Source of the DNA: an uncultured Collinsella sp.
GTDB lineage: Bacteria; Actinomycetota; Coriobacteriia; Coriobacteriales; Coriobacteriaceae
DNA length: 46,392 nucleotides
Direction of reading: 5' to 3'
NCBI GenBank assembly: GCA_900541035.1
Contig: UQIN01000020.1
Location: forward strand, 1 to 46,392
Positions within the stretch are counted from its first letter, which is position 1, and each line of letters opens with the position of its first letter. The notes under the pieces were generated by a model. That model saw only the letters and a list, made by a program, of their open reading frames with translations. It was not told where the DNA came from and made no database searches. A program made the position numbers and the translations under genes. Of this stretch, positions 32,215-40,402 are shown piece after piece.

Positions 32215-32715
32215 TCAGTCCTCTCTCGTAATCGCGGCAACCGTCGCCCCGCAAAATGCAATTAAATCATCGGGTGCAAGCTCGAGCTGATAACCACGCT
32301 TGCCTCCCGAAATAAAAATGGTATCCCAAAGGACACATGTCTCATCAATGAGCGTCCGGTAGCGTTTTTTCATACCGACCGGGCTGCAGCCGCCGCGAAC
32401 GTAGCCAGTCGCCGCAAGCAAATCCTTCACATGCATCATGGCCAAGGACTTCTCCCCCGCGGCACGCGCGGCGGACTTTAGATCGAGCTCGTCGGCAACA
32501 GGGATGCAGCACACGATATAGTCGTTGGACGGTGTCACGCAGACCAAAGTCTTAAATCCTTGACCGGGCTCCTCGCCAAGCTGCTCCGAAATCGCGACCC
32601 CCAGGCCCACCGACTCATCACCATCGTCTTCGTACGTATGTAGAACATAGGAAATGCCGGCACTTTCCAGCTCGCGCATCGCATTGGTTTTTGGCGTCTT
32701 TACAGCCTTTGCCAT
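32215..32715 (-). CDS. ybaK: Cys-tRNA(Pro)/Cys-tRNA(Cys) deacylase, YbaK/EbsC family
   Basis: The 166-residue protein matches the YbaK family in length and motifs: the VKTLV-like GFKTLVCV near residue 55, the conserved lysine region after AARAAGEKSLAMM, and GGCSPVGMKK, which is diagnostic. It hydrolyses mischarged tRNA, especially Cys-tRNA(Pro). ATG 32715 has AAAGGA 6-7 nt upstream; the frame extends further without support. It is placed between uvrA and murJ on the same strand. Confidence 0.93.
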   Translation of the reverse strand: MAKAVKTPKTNAMRELESAGISYVLHTYEDDGDESVGLGVAISEQLGEEPGQGFKTLVCVTPSNDYIVCCIPVADELDLKSAARAAGEKSLAMMHVKDLLAATGYVRGGCSPVGMKKRYRTLIDETCVLWDTIFISGGKRGYQLELAPDDLIAFCGATVAAITRED

Positions 32716-32797
32716 GACATATCCTTTCCCTCGCATTCGGACGCAAGGATTAAGTATATGTCCAATTCGACTGCATACGTCACATCGGCACAGCAAG

Positions 32798-32827
32798 CGC
32801 CATCGAATCACAAGGAGTCGATGGCGC
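32798..32827 (-). terminator. Hairpin between uvrA and ybaK
   Basis: A perfect 10-bp stem GCGCCATCGA with TCGATGGCGC (32798-32807 with 32818-32827) lies in the 135-nt gap. On the minus strand it is followed by TTGCTGTG, not a T run. It may be a weak terminator or an mRNA 3' end protector for uvrA. Confidence 0.5.
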
Positions 32828-32850
32828 CCATAAACTGAATCGCCTATTTA

Positions 32851-35727
32851 TTAAGCATCAAGTTGAGCCTGACGCTCCCGGTCACGCCTGAGCAACGGCG
32901 CCAAAAACTTGCCCGTATAACTCTGCGGACAGTCCGCAACCTGCTCCGGTGTGCCCGAAACCACGACGGTTCCGCCGCCGTTACCGCCTTCGGGACCCAT
33001 ATCGATCAGGCGGTCGGCAACCTTGATGACATCAAGGTTGTGCTCAATCACCAGCACCGTGTTGCCCGCATCGACCAAGCGCTGCAGCACATCGAGCAGC
33101 TGGCGGACGTCCTCAAAATGAAGGCCGGTCGTCGGCTCGTCCAAAATATAGAACGTCTTGCCCGTCTGGCGTCGATGAAGCTCCTTGGCGAGCTTCACAC
33201 GCTGCGCCTCGCCGCCCGAGAGCGTCGTGGCGGGCTGGCCCAGGCTCACGTAGCCTAAGCCTACATCGTACAGCGTCTGGAGCTTGCGCTTAATCTGCGG
33301 GATATTCCCAAAGAAGGCCAGCGCCTCGGTGACGCTCATGTCGAGCACGTCCGAGATGGTCTTGCCACGGTAGGTGACCTCGAGTGTCTCGCGGTTGTAG
33401 CGTTTACCGCCGCAGGCTTCGCAGGGAACGTAGATATCGGGAAGGAAGTGCATCTCGATCTTGATCTGTCCGTCGCCCTTGCACGCCTCACAGCGCCCGC
33501 CACTCACATTAAAGGAGAAACGACCCGGCGAGTAGCCGCGCGCCTTCGACTCCGGCGTACTCGCAAACAGCGCGCGAAGATCATCCCACAGGCCGATATA
33601 GGTAGCAGGGTTGGAACGCGGCGTGCGGCCAATCGGCGACTGGTCGATATCGATAACCTTATCGATACACTCGATGCCCTCGATTTTCTTATACGGACCC
33701 ACAGGGCGCGTCGAACGGTGAATGATATTCGTAAGGGCAGGCGCAATGGTGTCGGTAACCAGGGAGCTCTTGCCCGATCCCGACACGCCGGTAACAACCG
33801 TAAGCGTACCAAACTCGATCTTGGCGGTAACGTTTTTGAGGTTGTTGGCTCGAGCGCCCGTAATTTTAAGGCAGCCGCGACCGGGCTTGCGCCGTTCATC
33901 AGGCACCCGAATCATTCGTTTACCGGTCAGGTAAGCGCCCGTCATCGACTCAGGACACGCCATGATATCGGCAGGCGTTCCCGCCGCGACTACGTGCCCG
34001 CCGTTGACGCCGGCTCCGGGCCCCATGTCGATCACGTAGTCGGCGGCACGGATTGTATCCTCGTCGTGTTCGACAACGATAACGGTATTGCCGATATCGC
34101 GCAGGCGCTCGAGCGTCTTAATCAGGCGCTCGTTGTCACGCTGATGAAGACCGATCGAGGGCTCGTCCAGAATATAGAGCACTCCCATGAGACCCGCGCC
34201 AATCTGCGTTGCCAGTCGAATACGCTGTGCCTCGCCACCGGAAAGCGTCGCCGAGGCACGATCGAGTGTCAGATAGTCGAGTCCAACATCGACCAGAAAA
34301 CGCAAGCGCTCCAGGATTTCCTTGACGATACGGCCGCCGATAAACTGTTGGCGCTCGGTGAGTTCCAGGCCCTCAAAAAACTCGAGCGACTCACGGCACG
34401 ACAGGCAACAAACCTCGTAAATGGACTTGCCGCCCACGGTGACGGCGAGCATCTCAGGGCGCAAACGAGCGCCGTGGCAGCTCGAGCACGGCTCCTCGCG
34501 AATGTACTTCTCCAGGCGCGCCTTGGTGTTCTCGTTCGTCGTCTCGGTATAGCGTTCGTACAGGATGTTGCGAACGCCCGAAAACTTGGTATCCCACTGG
34601 CTGCGACGTCCGTCGAGCTTTTGGTAGTCGACCGAGATCTTCGTATCGCCCAGGCCATCCAAAAATGCACGACGCACGCGAGGGGGCAAGTCCTCCCACG
34701 GCGTATCGGCGCTCACCTTAAAGTGTTTGCAGACCGCAGCAAAAATCTGCGGATAGTAGTTCGAATTGCCAAACAGGCTACCAAAGACTCCGTCGGCAAT
34801 GGACTTCGAGGGATCCTCAATCAGCGCCTCGGCATCAACGGTTTTCTTAAAGCCCAGGCCGTCGCACTCAGGACATGCGCCATAGGGCGCGTTGAACGAG
34901 AAATCACGCGGTTGCAGGTCATCGATGGAGTGTCCATGCTCCGGGCACGCTAACGCCAGCGAATACTCCAGCAACTCGCCTTCGGTCCCCTCGGGAGCGT
35001 CGCGGTCGGGCAGCAAGTATACGTTCACATTGCCGTGCGCCAGCGCAGTCGCTTGTTCAACGGACTCGGCAATACGGCCCAGCGAGTTCTCGCGAATCAC
35101 GATGCGGTCGACTACGACCTCGATATCGTGCTTGAACTTTTTGTCCAGATCGATCGGGTCGTCGAGCGAGCGCACTTCGCCGTCAACGCGCACGCGGCTA
35201 AAGCCCTCGGCGCGAAGGTCCTCAAACAGTTTGGTGTACTCGCCTTTTCGCCCGCGCACCACCGGTGCCAGCACAAACGCGCGGCGGCCCTCCCCCGCCG
35301 CCAAGACCTTGTCGGCAACCTGGTCGGTCGTCTGGCGCTCAATGACGCGGCCGCATTCGGGACAGTGCGGGGTGCCCACACGGGCGAACAGCAGGCGCAG
35401 ATAGTCATAAATCTCGGTTACGGTGCCAACCGTCGAGCGAGGGTTTTTAGACGTCGTCTTTTGGTCGATCGACACCGCCGGCGACAGGCCGTCGATTGAA
35501 TCCAAGTCGGGTTTGTCCATCTGGCCCAAGAACTGGCGCGCATAGCTCGAAAGGCTCTCGACGTATCGACGCTGGCCCTCGGCATAGATAGTGTCAAATG
35601 CCAGCGAGCTCTTGCCCGAGCCAGAAAGACCGGTAATGACCACGAGTTGGTCACGCGGAATGGAAACATCGATATCACGGAGGTTGTGCTCACGAGCGCC
35701 GCGAATAACGATAGAAGAATCAGACAT
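32851..35727 (-). CDS. uvrA: UvrABC system protein A (damage-recognition ATPase)
   Basis: The 958-residue protein has two ABC-type ATPase modules. The first Walker A is GLSGSGKSS near residue 31, the second GVSGSGKSS near residue 640, and both are paired with LSGGEAQR signatures and ILDEP Walker B motifs. Zinc-finger cysteines are visible in the insertion (GACPECDGLG) and in the C-terminal half (CEACKGDG with CEACGGKRY). It scans DNA for lesions with UvrB. ATG 35727 has AAGGAG 6 nt upstream. A possible SOS box lies 62 nt upstream. Confidence 0.97.
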   Translation of the reverse strand: MSDSSIVIRGAREHNLRDIDVSIPRDQLVVITGLSGSGKSSLAFDTIYAEGQRRYVESLSSYARQFLGQMDKPDLDSIDGLSPAVSIDQKTTSKNPRSTVGTVTEIYDYLRLLFARVGTPHCPECGRVIERQTTDQVADKVLAAGEGRRAFVLAPVVRGRKGEYTKLFEDLRAEGFSRVRVDGEVRSLDDPIDLDKKFKHDIEVVVDRIVIRENSLGRIAESVEQATALAHGNVNVYLLPDRDAPEGTEGELLEYSLALACPEHGHSIDDLQPRDFSFNAPYGACPECDGLGFKKTVDAEALIEDPSKSIADGVFGSLFGNSNYYPQIFAAVCKHFKVSADTPWEDLPPRVRRAFLDGLGDTKISVDYQKLDGRRSQWDTKFSGVRNILYERYTETTNENTKARLEKYIREEPCSSCHGARLRPEMLAVTVGGKSIYEVCCLSCRESLEFFEGLELTERQQFIGGRIVKEILERLRFLVDVGLDYLTLDRASATLSGGEAQRIRLATQIGAGLMGVLYILDEPSIGLHQRDNERLIKTLERLRDIGNTVIVVEHDEDTIRAADYVIDMGPGAGVNGGHVVAAGTPADIMACPESMTGAYLTGKRMIRVPDERRKPGRGCLKITGARANNLKNVTAKIEFGTLTVVTGVSGSGKSSLVTDTIAPALTNIIHRSTRPVGPYKKIEGIECIDKVIDIDQSPIGRTPRSNPATYIGLWDDLRALFASTPESKARGYSPGRFSFNVSGGRCEACKGDGQIKIEMHFLPDIYVPCEACGGKRYNRETLEVTYRGKTISDVLDMSVTEALAFFGNIPQIKRKLQTLYDVGLGYVSLGQPATTLSGGEAQRVKLAKELHRRQTGKTFYILDEPTTGLHFEDVRQLLDVLQRLVDAGNTVLVIEHNLDVIKVADRLIDMGPEGGNGGGTVVVSGTPEQVADCPQSYTGKFLAPLLRRDRERQAQLDA

Positions 35728-35788
35728 GGAAGCTCCTTGCCTCCTATTGCATCGAATCATACTGCCGATGAGTTTAGCGCACTCGACG

Positions 35789-35802
35789 CGCACAGATGTT
35801 CG
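35789..35802. promoter_or_regulatory. Candidate LexA (SOS) box upstream of uvrA
   Basis: Read on the minus strand, CGAACATCTGTGCG matches the Gram-positive/actinobacterial SOS consensus CGAACATATGTTCG at 12 of 14 positions. It lies 62 nt before the uvrA start and about 28 nt upstream of a TATGAT -10-like element (35761-35756). No similar box was seen before uvrB or uvrC. Confidence 0.4.
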
Positions 35803-35920
35803 TAATACAAGATTCGCAGACCTTTAGCTTTGCGTATCGGGTGCTTTGTTTCTCGAAATGCCGTGGAAAGGTTACGGTAATCTAATACTGAACTTAATTT
35901 GCTGTAACAGAGGAACGTCC

Positions 35921-38074
35921 ATGACCGAAGATATCCCCCTTGAAATCACTTCGAGCGACATGGCCAATCTGCCCATATTCATCGCCGTCCTTATCGTGGC
36001 CATCGTCGTGGTGCGCGTATATTTTTCAATCAAACACAATGAAAAGCCGCCCATTGCCCGCGTCTTTTGGTGCGCGACGCTCCTCATCCCGCTCGGCATG
36101 GTAGCTGCATGGATTACGAATCAATTGCTCGTAAATGAGGACAATTCCCTATGGGTCCTTTCTTATTCGGCGCTCGGTGCTACCGCCGTCATACTTCTTG
36201 TCGAGCCCTTGGTTTCGGGACTTATCGACCAAACCGATCTTGCGACGGGAACGGTTGCCTGTATTTGCCGTGACATCCTTGTCATCGCCGCTGTTTCAGC
36301 GCTCTCGTTCGTTTCACTCGAAATTGCCTGTAACGAAACGTTCTATCGCATTCCCGCCAACTCATTCGGGTTTTCCGTCGGGCTGCTCGCAACGGTTCTG
36401 CTCTCCCTTTATTTGCTGGGACAGCGTCATGGAGGCGTCATGGCCCTCGTGCCCGTCGCCTGTTGCATCCTTGGCATTGCCGAGCACTTCGTCATAACGT
36501 TTAAAGGCGAGGCCATCCTGCCAAGCGATATCTTGGCCCTTGGCACCGCAATGGAAGTGAGCGAGGGATACGAGTTTACCTTTACCGCCGGAATCGTAAC
36601 CTCTCTCGCCCTGCTGGAGATTTCCCTGGGGCTTCTTTCGCTTATCCGACCGAGAAAGCTCCGTACGCCCACCCATGTCTTCCCCGCAATCGCCGCTAAC
36701 CTCTGCGCTTTTCTGCTAGTGACCGTTGTGGGGCTCTCGGGCTTTTCCAGCATCGACTTGGAGCAGGCGCTGAATTTTGGATTTGACCGTTGGCAGCCCA
36801 TCACCACGTATGCGTCTCAGGGTTTTATCACTTCGTTCACCGAAATGGTCAACGAGTTGCCCATTGAGAAGCCCGAAGACTATACGCCCGATGAGGCGCA
36901 GAGCATCGAGCAGGAGCTCTCCGCCACCTACGACAGCACGTATGGCTCGAGCGAGCAGCGCGCGGCGGCCGTTGCCCAGTTCAATGAAATCAAGCCGACG
37001 ATTGTTGCCGTCATGAACGAGAGTTTTAGCGACCTTTCGTGCTTTGAGCAGCTCCAGGCGGCCGGGTACACCGGCCCCGCATTCTACAACTCGCTTCCCG
37101 ACACACTTGTTCGCGGCACCATGCTCGCTTCGGTCGCCGGTGGCGGAACGGCGAACTCCGAATTCGAATTTTTGACCGGAGCGACAACGGCCTTTGTCGG
37201 ATTAGGCAAAATCCCCTATCAGCTATATCAGATGAATGGTGTCAACAGTCTGGCAAAGGACCTTAAGGAGCTTGGGTATACCGCTACCGCTATGCACCCG
37301 CAAAACCCCGTCAACTACCATCGAGATAAAATCTATCAGCAGCTGGGCTTTGGAGACTTTCTTTCGATCGGCGATTTCGAAGGTGCGCCCTGTTACCATG
37401 CCGGCGTATGCGACTACGCCACCTATGACAAGATACTCGACCTGCTGAGGACCGACGACGCTCCGCAGTTCATCTTCGATGTCACGATGCAAAACCATGG
37501 CGGATACGATGTCGGCACCGTTCCCGCCGAAGAGCTGACAAACTATTGGGTCGAGGGAGCCAGCGAGGGCGCCAATAGCGCGCTCAACACCTATCTCACC
37601 TGCATCAACGCATCCGACCGGGACCTCGAGTACTTTATCAACGAGCTCCGCAATATCGGCAGACCGGTTGTCCTTGTCTTTTTTGGCGACCATCAGCCGA
37701 GCGCCGCAACGACTCTCAACGACGAGCTGTACCCTCAGGAAGATACGGCAAGCCACGCTTTCCGTATCTATCAGTCGACATATTTTGTCTGGGCTAACTA
37801 TGAAATCGCCGGCAATACCGAGCTCAACGTCTACGACACCGTCGGGGCAAACGAGATTGCAGCCATTACCCTTAATAAGATCGGCGCCCCGCTCACCGAC
37901 TATCAAAAGGCTCTGCTTGCAACAAGGTCAGATGTGCCCACCATCAATGTCGCCGGCTACCTTGGTGCCGACGGGCTGCGCTACGACTTGGAATCTGAAG
38001 ACAGCCCATACGCCTCGACGATCGACAAGCTGCAGCGCATGCAATATCTCGAGTTCGCCAGCAAAGTTCAGTAA
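35921..38074 (+). CDS. LtaS/MdoB-type sulfatase-fold membrane phosphotransferase
   Basis: The 717-residue protein has several transmembrane segments in its first 275 residues, then an extracytoplasmic alkaline-phosphatase/sulfatase-fold domain. Likely catalytic residues are Glu367 (MNESFSD), Thr410 (GGGTANSEFEFLTG, the nucleophile position of LtaS) and Asp590-His591 (FFGDHQPS). Family members transfer phosphoglycerol or similar groups to lipoteichoic acid or other envelope glycans; the donor and product here are unknown. Start ATG 35921 has AGAGGA 7 nt upstream. It is first of four plus-strand genes that interrupt the minus-strand uvr region. Confidence 0.88.
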   Translation: MTEDIPLEITSSDMANLPIFIAVLIVAIVVVRVYFSIKHNEKPPIARVFWCATLLIPLGMVAAWITNQLLVNEDNSLWVLSYSALGATAVILLVEPLVSGLIDQTDLATGTVACICRDILVIAAVSALSFVSLEIACNETFYRIPANSFGFSVGLLATVLLSLYLLGQRHGGVMALVPVACCILGIAEHFVITFKGEAILPSDILALGTAMEVSEGYEFTFTAGIVTSLALLEISLGLLSLIRPRKLRTPTHVFPAIAANLCAFLLVTVVGLSGFSSIDLEQALNFGFDRWQPITTYASQGFITSFTEMVNELPIEKPEDYTPDEAQSIEQELSATYDSTYGSSEQRAAAVAQFNEIKPTIVAVMNESFSDLSCFEQLQAAGYTGPAFYNSLPDTLVRGTMLASVAGGGTANSEFEFLTGATTAFVGLGKIPYQLYQMNGVNSLAKDLKELGYTATAMHPQNPVNYHRDKIYQQLGFGDFLSIGDFEGAPCYHAGVCDYATYDKILDLLRTDDAPQFIFDVTMQNHGGYDVGTVPAEELTNYWVEGASEGANSALNTYLTCINASDRDLEYFINELRNIGRPVVLVFFGDHQPSAATTLNDELYPQEDTASHAFRIYQSTYFVWANYEIAGNTELNVYDTVGANEIAAITLNKIGAPLTDYQKALLATRSDVPTINVAGYLGADGLRYDLESEDSPYASTIDKLQRMQYLEFASKVQ

Positions 38075-38134
38075 GCCCGCCCATTCGCTTGGACCCATCG
38101 TATTGCAAGCACGCTCGGCCCAAATGCATCGCAA

Positions 38135-38164
38135 ATGACTCCCGCTCGCAAACGAGGGTACAAT
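38135..38164 (+). promoter_or_regulatory. Promoter of the mrp-FAD gene block
   Basis: A -35 ATGACT (38135-38140), an 18-nt spacer and a -10 TACAAT (38159-38164) lie 56 nt before the mrp start. The 145-nt gap after the LtaS-like gene shows no strong terminator. Confidence 0.5.
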
Positions 38165-38219
38165 GACGCTCGTGTCACATCACGGGGCCCCAGCCCCAAC
38201 ATATACAAAGGAGTCATAC

Positions 38220-39050
38220 ATGGGTTGCGAGCACGCACAGGCCGCCGGCGGACAAACGTCGCCGTCGCAATTTGAAGAGAACACGCTGTCCGAGGTCAAA
38301 CGCGTCATCGCCGTACTTTCCGGCAAGGGCGGTGTCGGCAAGTCGTTTGTCACTGGTGCCATCGCCACCGAGCTTGCCCGTCACGGCCACAAGGTCGGCG
38401 TCCTCGATGCCGACATCACCGGTCCCTCTATCCCCAAGATGTTCGGTATGAGCGGACGCCACGTCCATGCCCTTGGCAACCTTATGCTGCCCGAAATCTC
38501 CGAGCACGGCGTCAAGGTGATGAGCTCCAACCTTCTGCTCCAAAACGAGACCGACCCCGTCCTTTGGCGCGGTCCGGTCATCGCAGGCGCCATTAGGCAG
38601 TTCTGGAGCGAGACCTCATGGGGCCCCATCGACTACCTGCTGGTCGACATGCCTCCGGGAACAGGCGACGTCGCTCTCACCGTCTTCCAGTCACTGCCCG
38701 TCGACGGCATCGTCATCGTCACGAGCCCGCAGGATCTGGTCTCGATGATCGTCGCCAAGGCGGTCAACATGGCCGAGAAGATGAACGTCCCCATTCTGGG
38801 CATCGTCGAAAACATGAGCTATATTGAGTGCCCCGACTGCGGCAAGAAGATCGAGGTCTTTGGCAAGAGCAAGCTCCCCGAGGTCGCAGAGCGCTATAAC
38901 CTCGACATCTTGGGCACGCTTCCCATCAATCCGTCACTCGCCGAGGCCTGCGATAAGGGCGAGGTCGAGACCGCGCTGCCCGATGGCATGTTGCCCAAGG
39001 CAGTCTCTGCCGTCGAGGCCATTACCCCGCACGAGACCGACGAGGCCTAA
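38220..39050 (+). CDS. mrp: Mrp/NBP35-family P-loop ATPase (ApbC-like iron-sulfur carrier)
   Basis: The 276-residue protein has the deviant Walker A SGKGGVGKS (34-42), the DADITGPSIPK switch and VDMPPGTGD, all typical of Mrp. The CxxC in ENMSYIECPDCG is the pair that holds a bridging Fe-S cluster in homologs. It probably assembles or transfers Fe-S clusters in the cytoplasm. The N-terminal DUF59 domain found in some Mrp proteins is absent. ATG 38220 has AAAGGAG upstream; it is followed directly by the flavoprotein gene. Confidence 0.92.
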   Translation: MGCEHAQAAGGQTSPSQFEENTLSEVKRVIAVLSGKGGVGKSFVTGAIATELARHGHKVGVLDADITGPSIPKMFGMSGRHVHALGNLMLPEISEHGVKVMSSNLLLQNETDPVLWRGPVIAGAIRQFWSETSWGPIDYLLVDMPPGTGDVALTVFQSLPVDGIVIVTSPQDLVSMIVAKAVNMAEKMNVPILGIVENMSYIECPDCGKKIEVFGKSKLPEVAERYNLDILGTLPINPSLAEACDKGEVETALPDGMLPKAVSAVEAITPHETDEA

Positions 39051-40322
39051 GTGAACACGAGCGCCTTCTATGACGTCCTGTTAATCGGCGGCGGGGCTTC
39101 AGGCCTCGCCGCCGCCATTACGGCCGCACGTGCTGGCAAAAGCGTCTGCATCGTTGAGTGCGATGTCGCCTGCGGCCTTAAGCTCCTTGCGACCGGTAAC
39201 GGCCGTTGCAACCTCTCCAACGAATCGATTGATCCTCAGCGGTATAACCACCCCGCATTCGTCGAATCTGTCATGGGGACCCAGCCCGAACAAGAGCTTA
39301 TGGGTTTCTTCTCCTCGCTGGGCATCATGACAACCTCCGAGGAAGGCCGGCTGTACCCGCGCTCCCTTCGCGCCGAATCGGTGCGCGACGCACTTCTCAA
39401 TGTTTGCGACCGCCTGGGTATCACCTTAATCTGCGGAGCCAACGTTGCCTCGGCACACAAAGCTTTCGAAGGCTGGGCACTCCAAATAGACCGTCCAGCG
39501 CGGGCGCTCAAGGCAAAAAAGCACGACGACCGAAAATCGGAGCTCCGCTCGCTTCGGAAAGCGCTCGCCGATGTCCCTCGCAAGAACGAGGCCCTGGAGG
39601 CACATGCCGTAATTATCGCCACGGGTGGCAACCCCACCGGTATCGCCGATACGTTTCGCCTCCCCCTCACTTCGCTGCGCCCCATCCTCTGCCCCGTATC
39701 GGCAACGGTCGTCGGCGATCGGGCGGCACTCAAGACGTTGGATGGCCTGCGCGTCCGCGCCCGCTTGACGCTCGCCCGCAATCATAATGAGCTCTGGCAC
39801 GAAGACGGTGAAGTCCTGTTTCGAACCTTCGGTATCTCGGGCGTCGCTGTCTTCAACCTCTCCCGTCGTATCCAGCGCGGCGATACGATCCTGCTCGACG
39901 TTTTCCCCGACCTCTCTAAAGACGAGTTGCTCGATATGCTTAACCGGCGCGTTGAGCTGCTCGGCGGCTTTTCGCCCCGCGATCCCCGTTGGCTCGACGG
40001 CATGCTCGCCCCGCAACTCTCCCGCGTCGTCTGCACAGCGTTCGAGCAGTGCCATCCAGGCTCCAACGATGTCATCCACCTGGTCTCGATCCTCAAGCAC
40101 TTTAAGTTGCTCGTCGAGGGAACAGCCGAGGAGCGCTCGGCGCAGGTCACGCGTGGTGGCGTATCTGTCGAGAGCATCTCAACACCCAGTCTACGCGCGC
40201 GCAGCGCTGTCGACGCCCCGCTTTACGTCTGCGGCGAAGCGCTCGACATCGACGCCGATTGCGGAGGCTTTAACCTTGCGTGGGCCTGGCTCTCGGGCAT
40301 TCGCGCTGCAAGCAGCCTGTAG
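39051..40322 (+). CDS. HI0933/YhiN-family FAD-dependent oxidoreductase
   Basis: The 423-residue flavoprotein has an N-terminal dinucleotide-binding GGGASGLAAA motif, CGLKLLATGNGRCNLSN typical of the HI0933 family, a middle insertion domain, and the C-terminal FAD-contacting GEALDIDADCGGFNLAWAWLSG. The reaction of the family is not firmly known; Fe-S- or RNA-linked redox roles have been proposed. The GTG start follows the mrp stop with no gap, so it is co-translated with mrp. The insertion at about 155-180 is rich in Lys/Arg. Confidence 0.88.
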   Translation: MNTSAFYDVLLIGGGASGLAAAITAARAGKSVCIVECDVACGLKLLATGNGRCNLSNESIDPQRYNHPAFVESVMGTQPEQELMGFFSSLGIMTTSEEGRLYPRSLRAESVRDALLNVCDRLGITLICGANVASAHKAFEGWALQIDRPARALKAKKHDDRKSELRSLRKALADVPRKNEALEAHAVIIATGGNPTGIADTFRLPLTSLRPILCPVSATVVGDRAALKTLDGLRVRARLTLARNHNELWHEDGEVLFRTFGISGVAVFNLSRRIQRGDTILLDVFPDLSKDELLDMLNRRVELLGGFSPRDPRWLDGMLAPQLSRVVCTAFEQCHPGSNDVIHLVSILKHFKLLVEGTAEERSAQVTRGGVSVESISTPSLRARSAVDAPLYVCGEALDIDADCGGFNLAWAWLSGIRAASSL

Positions 40323-40352
40323 CCGCGCAGTCTATAATCAAAAACGCATTCG

Positions 40353-40384
40353 GGCCGTCTGGGATACCGGACGGCCTCTTTCTT
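40353..40384 (+). terminator. Terminator-like hairpin in the leader of the COG2509-type flavoprotein gene
   Basis: A perfect 7-bp stem GGCCGTC with GACGGCC (40353-40359 with 40370-40376) is followed by TCTTTCTT. A consensus -10 TATAAT lies just upstream at 40333-40338, so the hairpin may serve as an attenuator in a short leader rather than only as a terminator for the preceding gene. Confidence 0.6.
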
Positions 40385-40402
40385 GCCTCTAAGGAGACCT
40401 CG

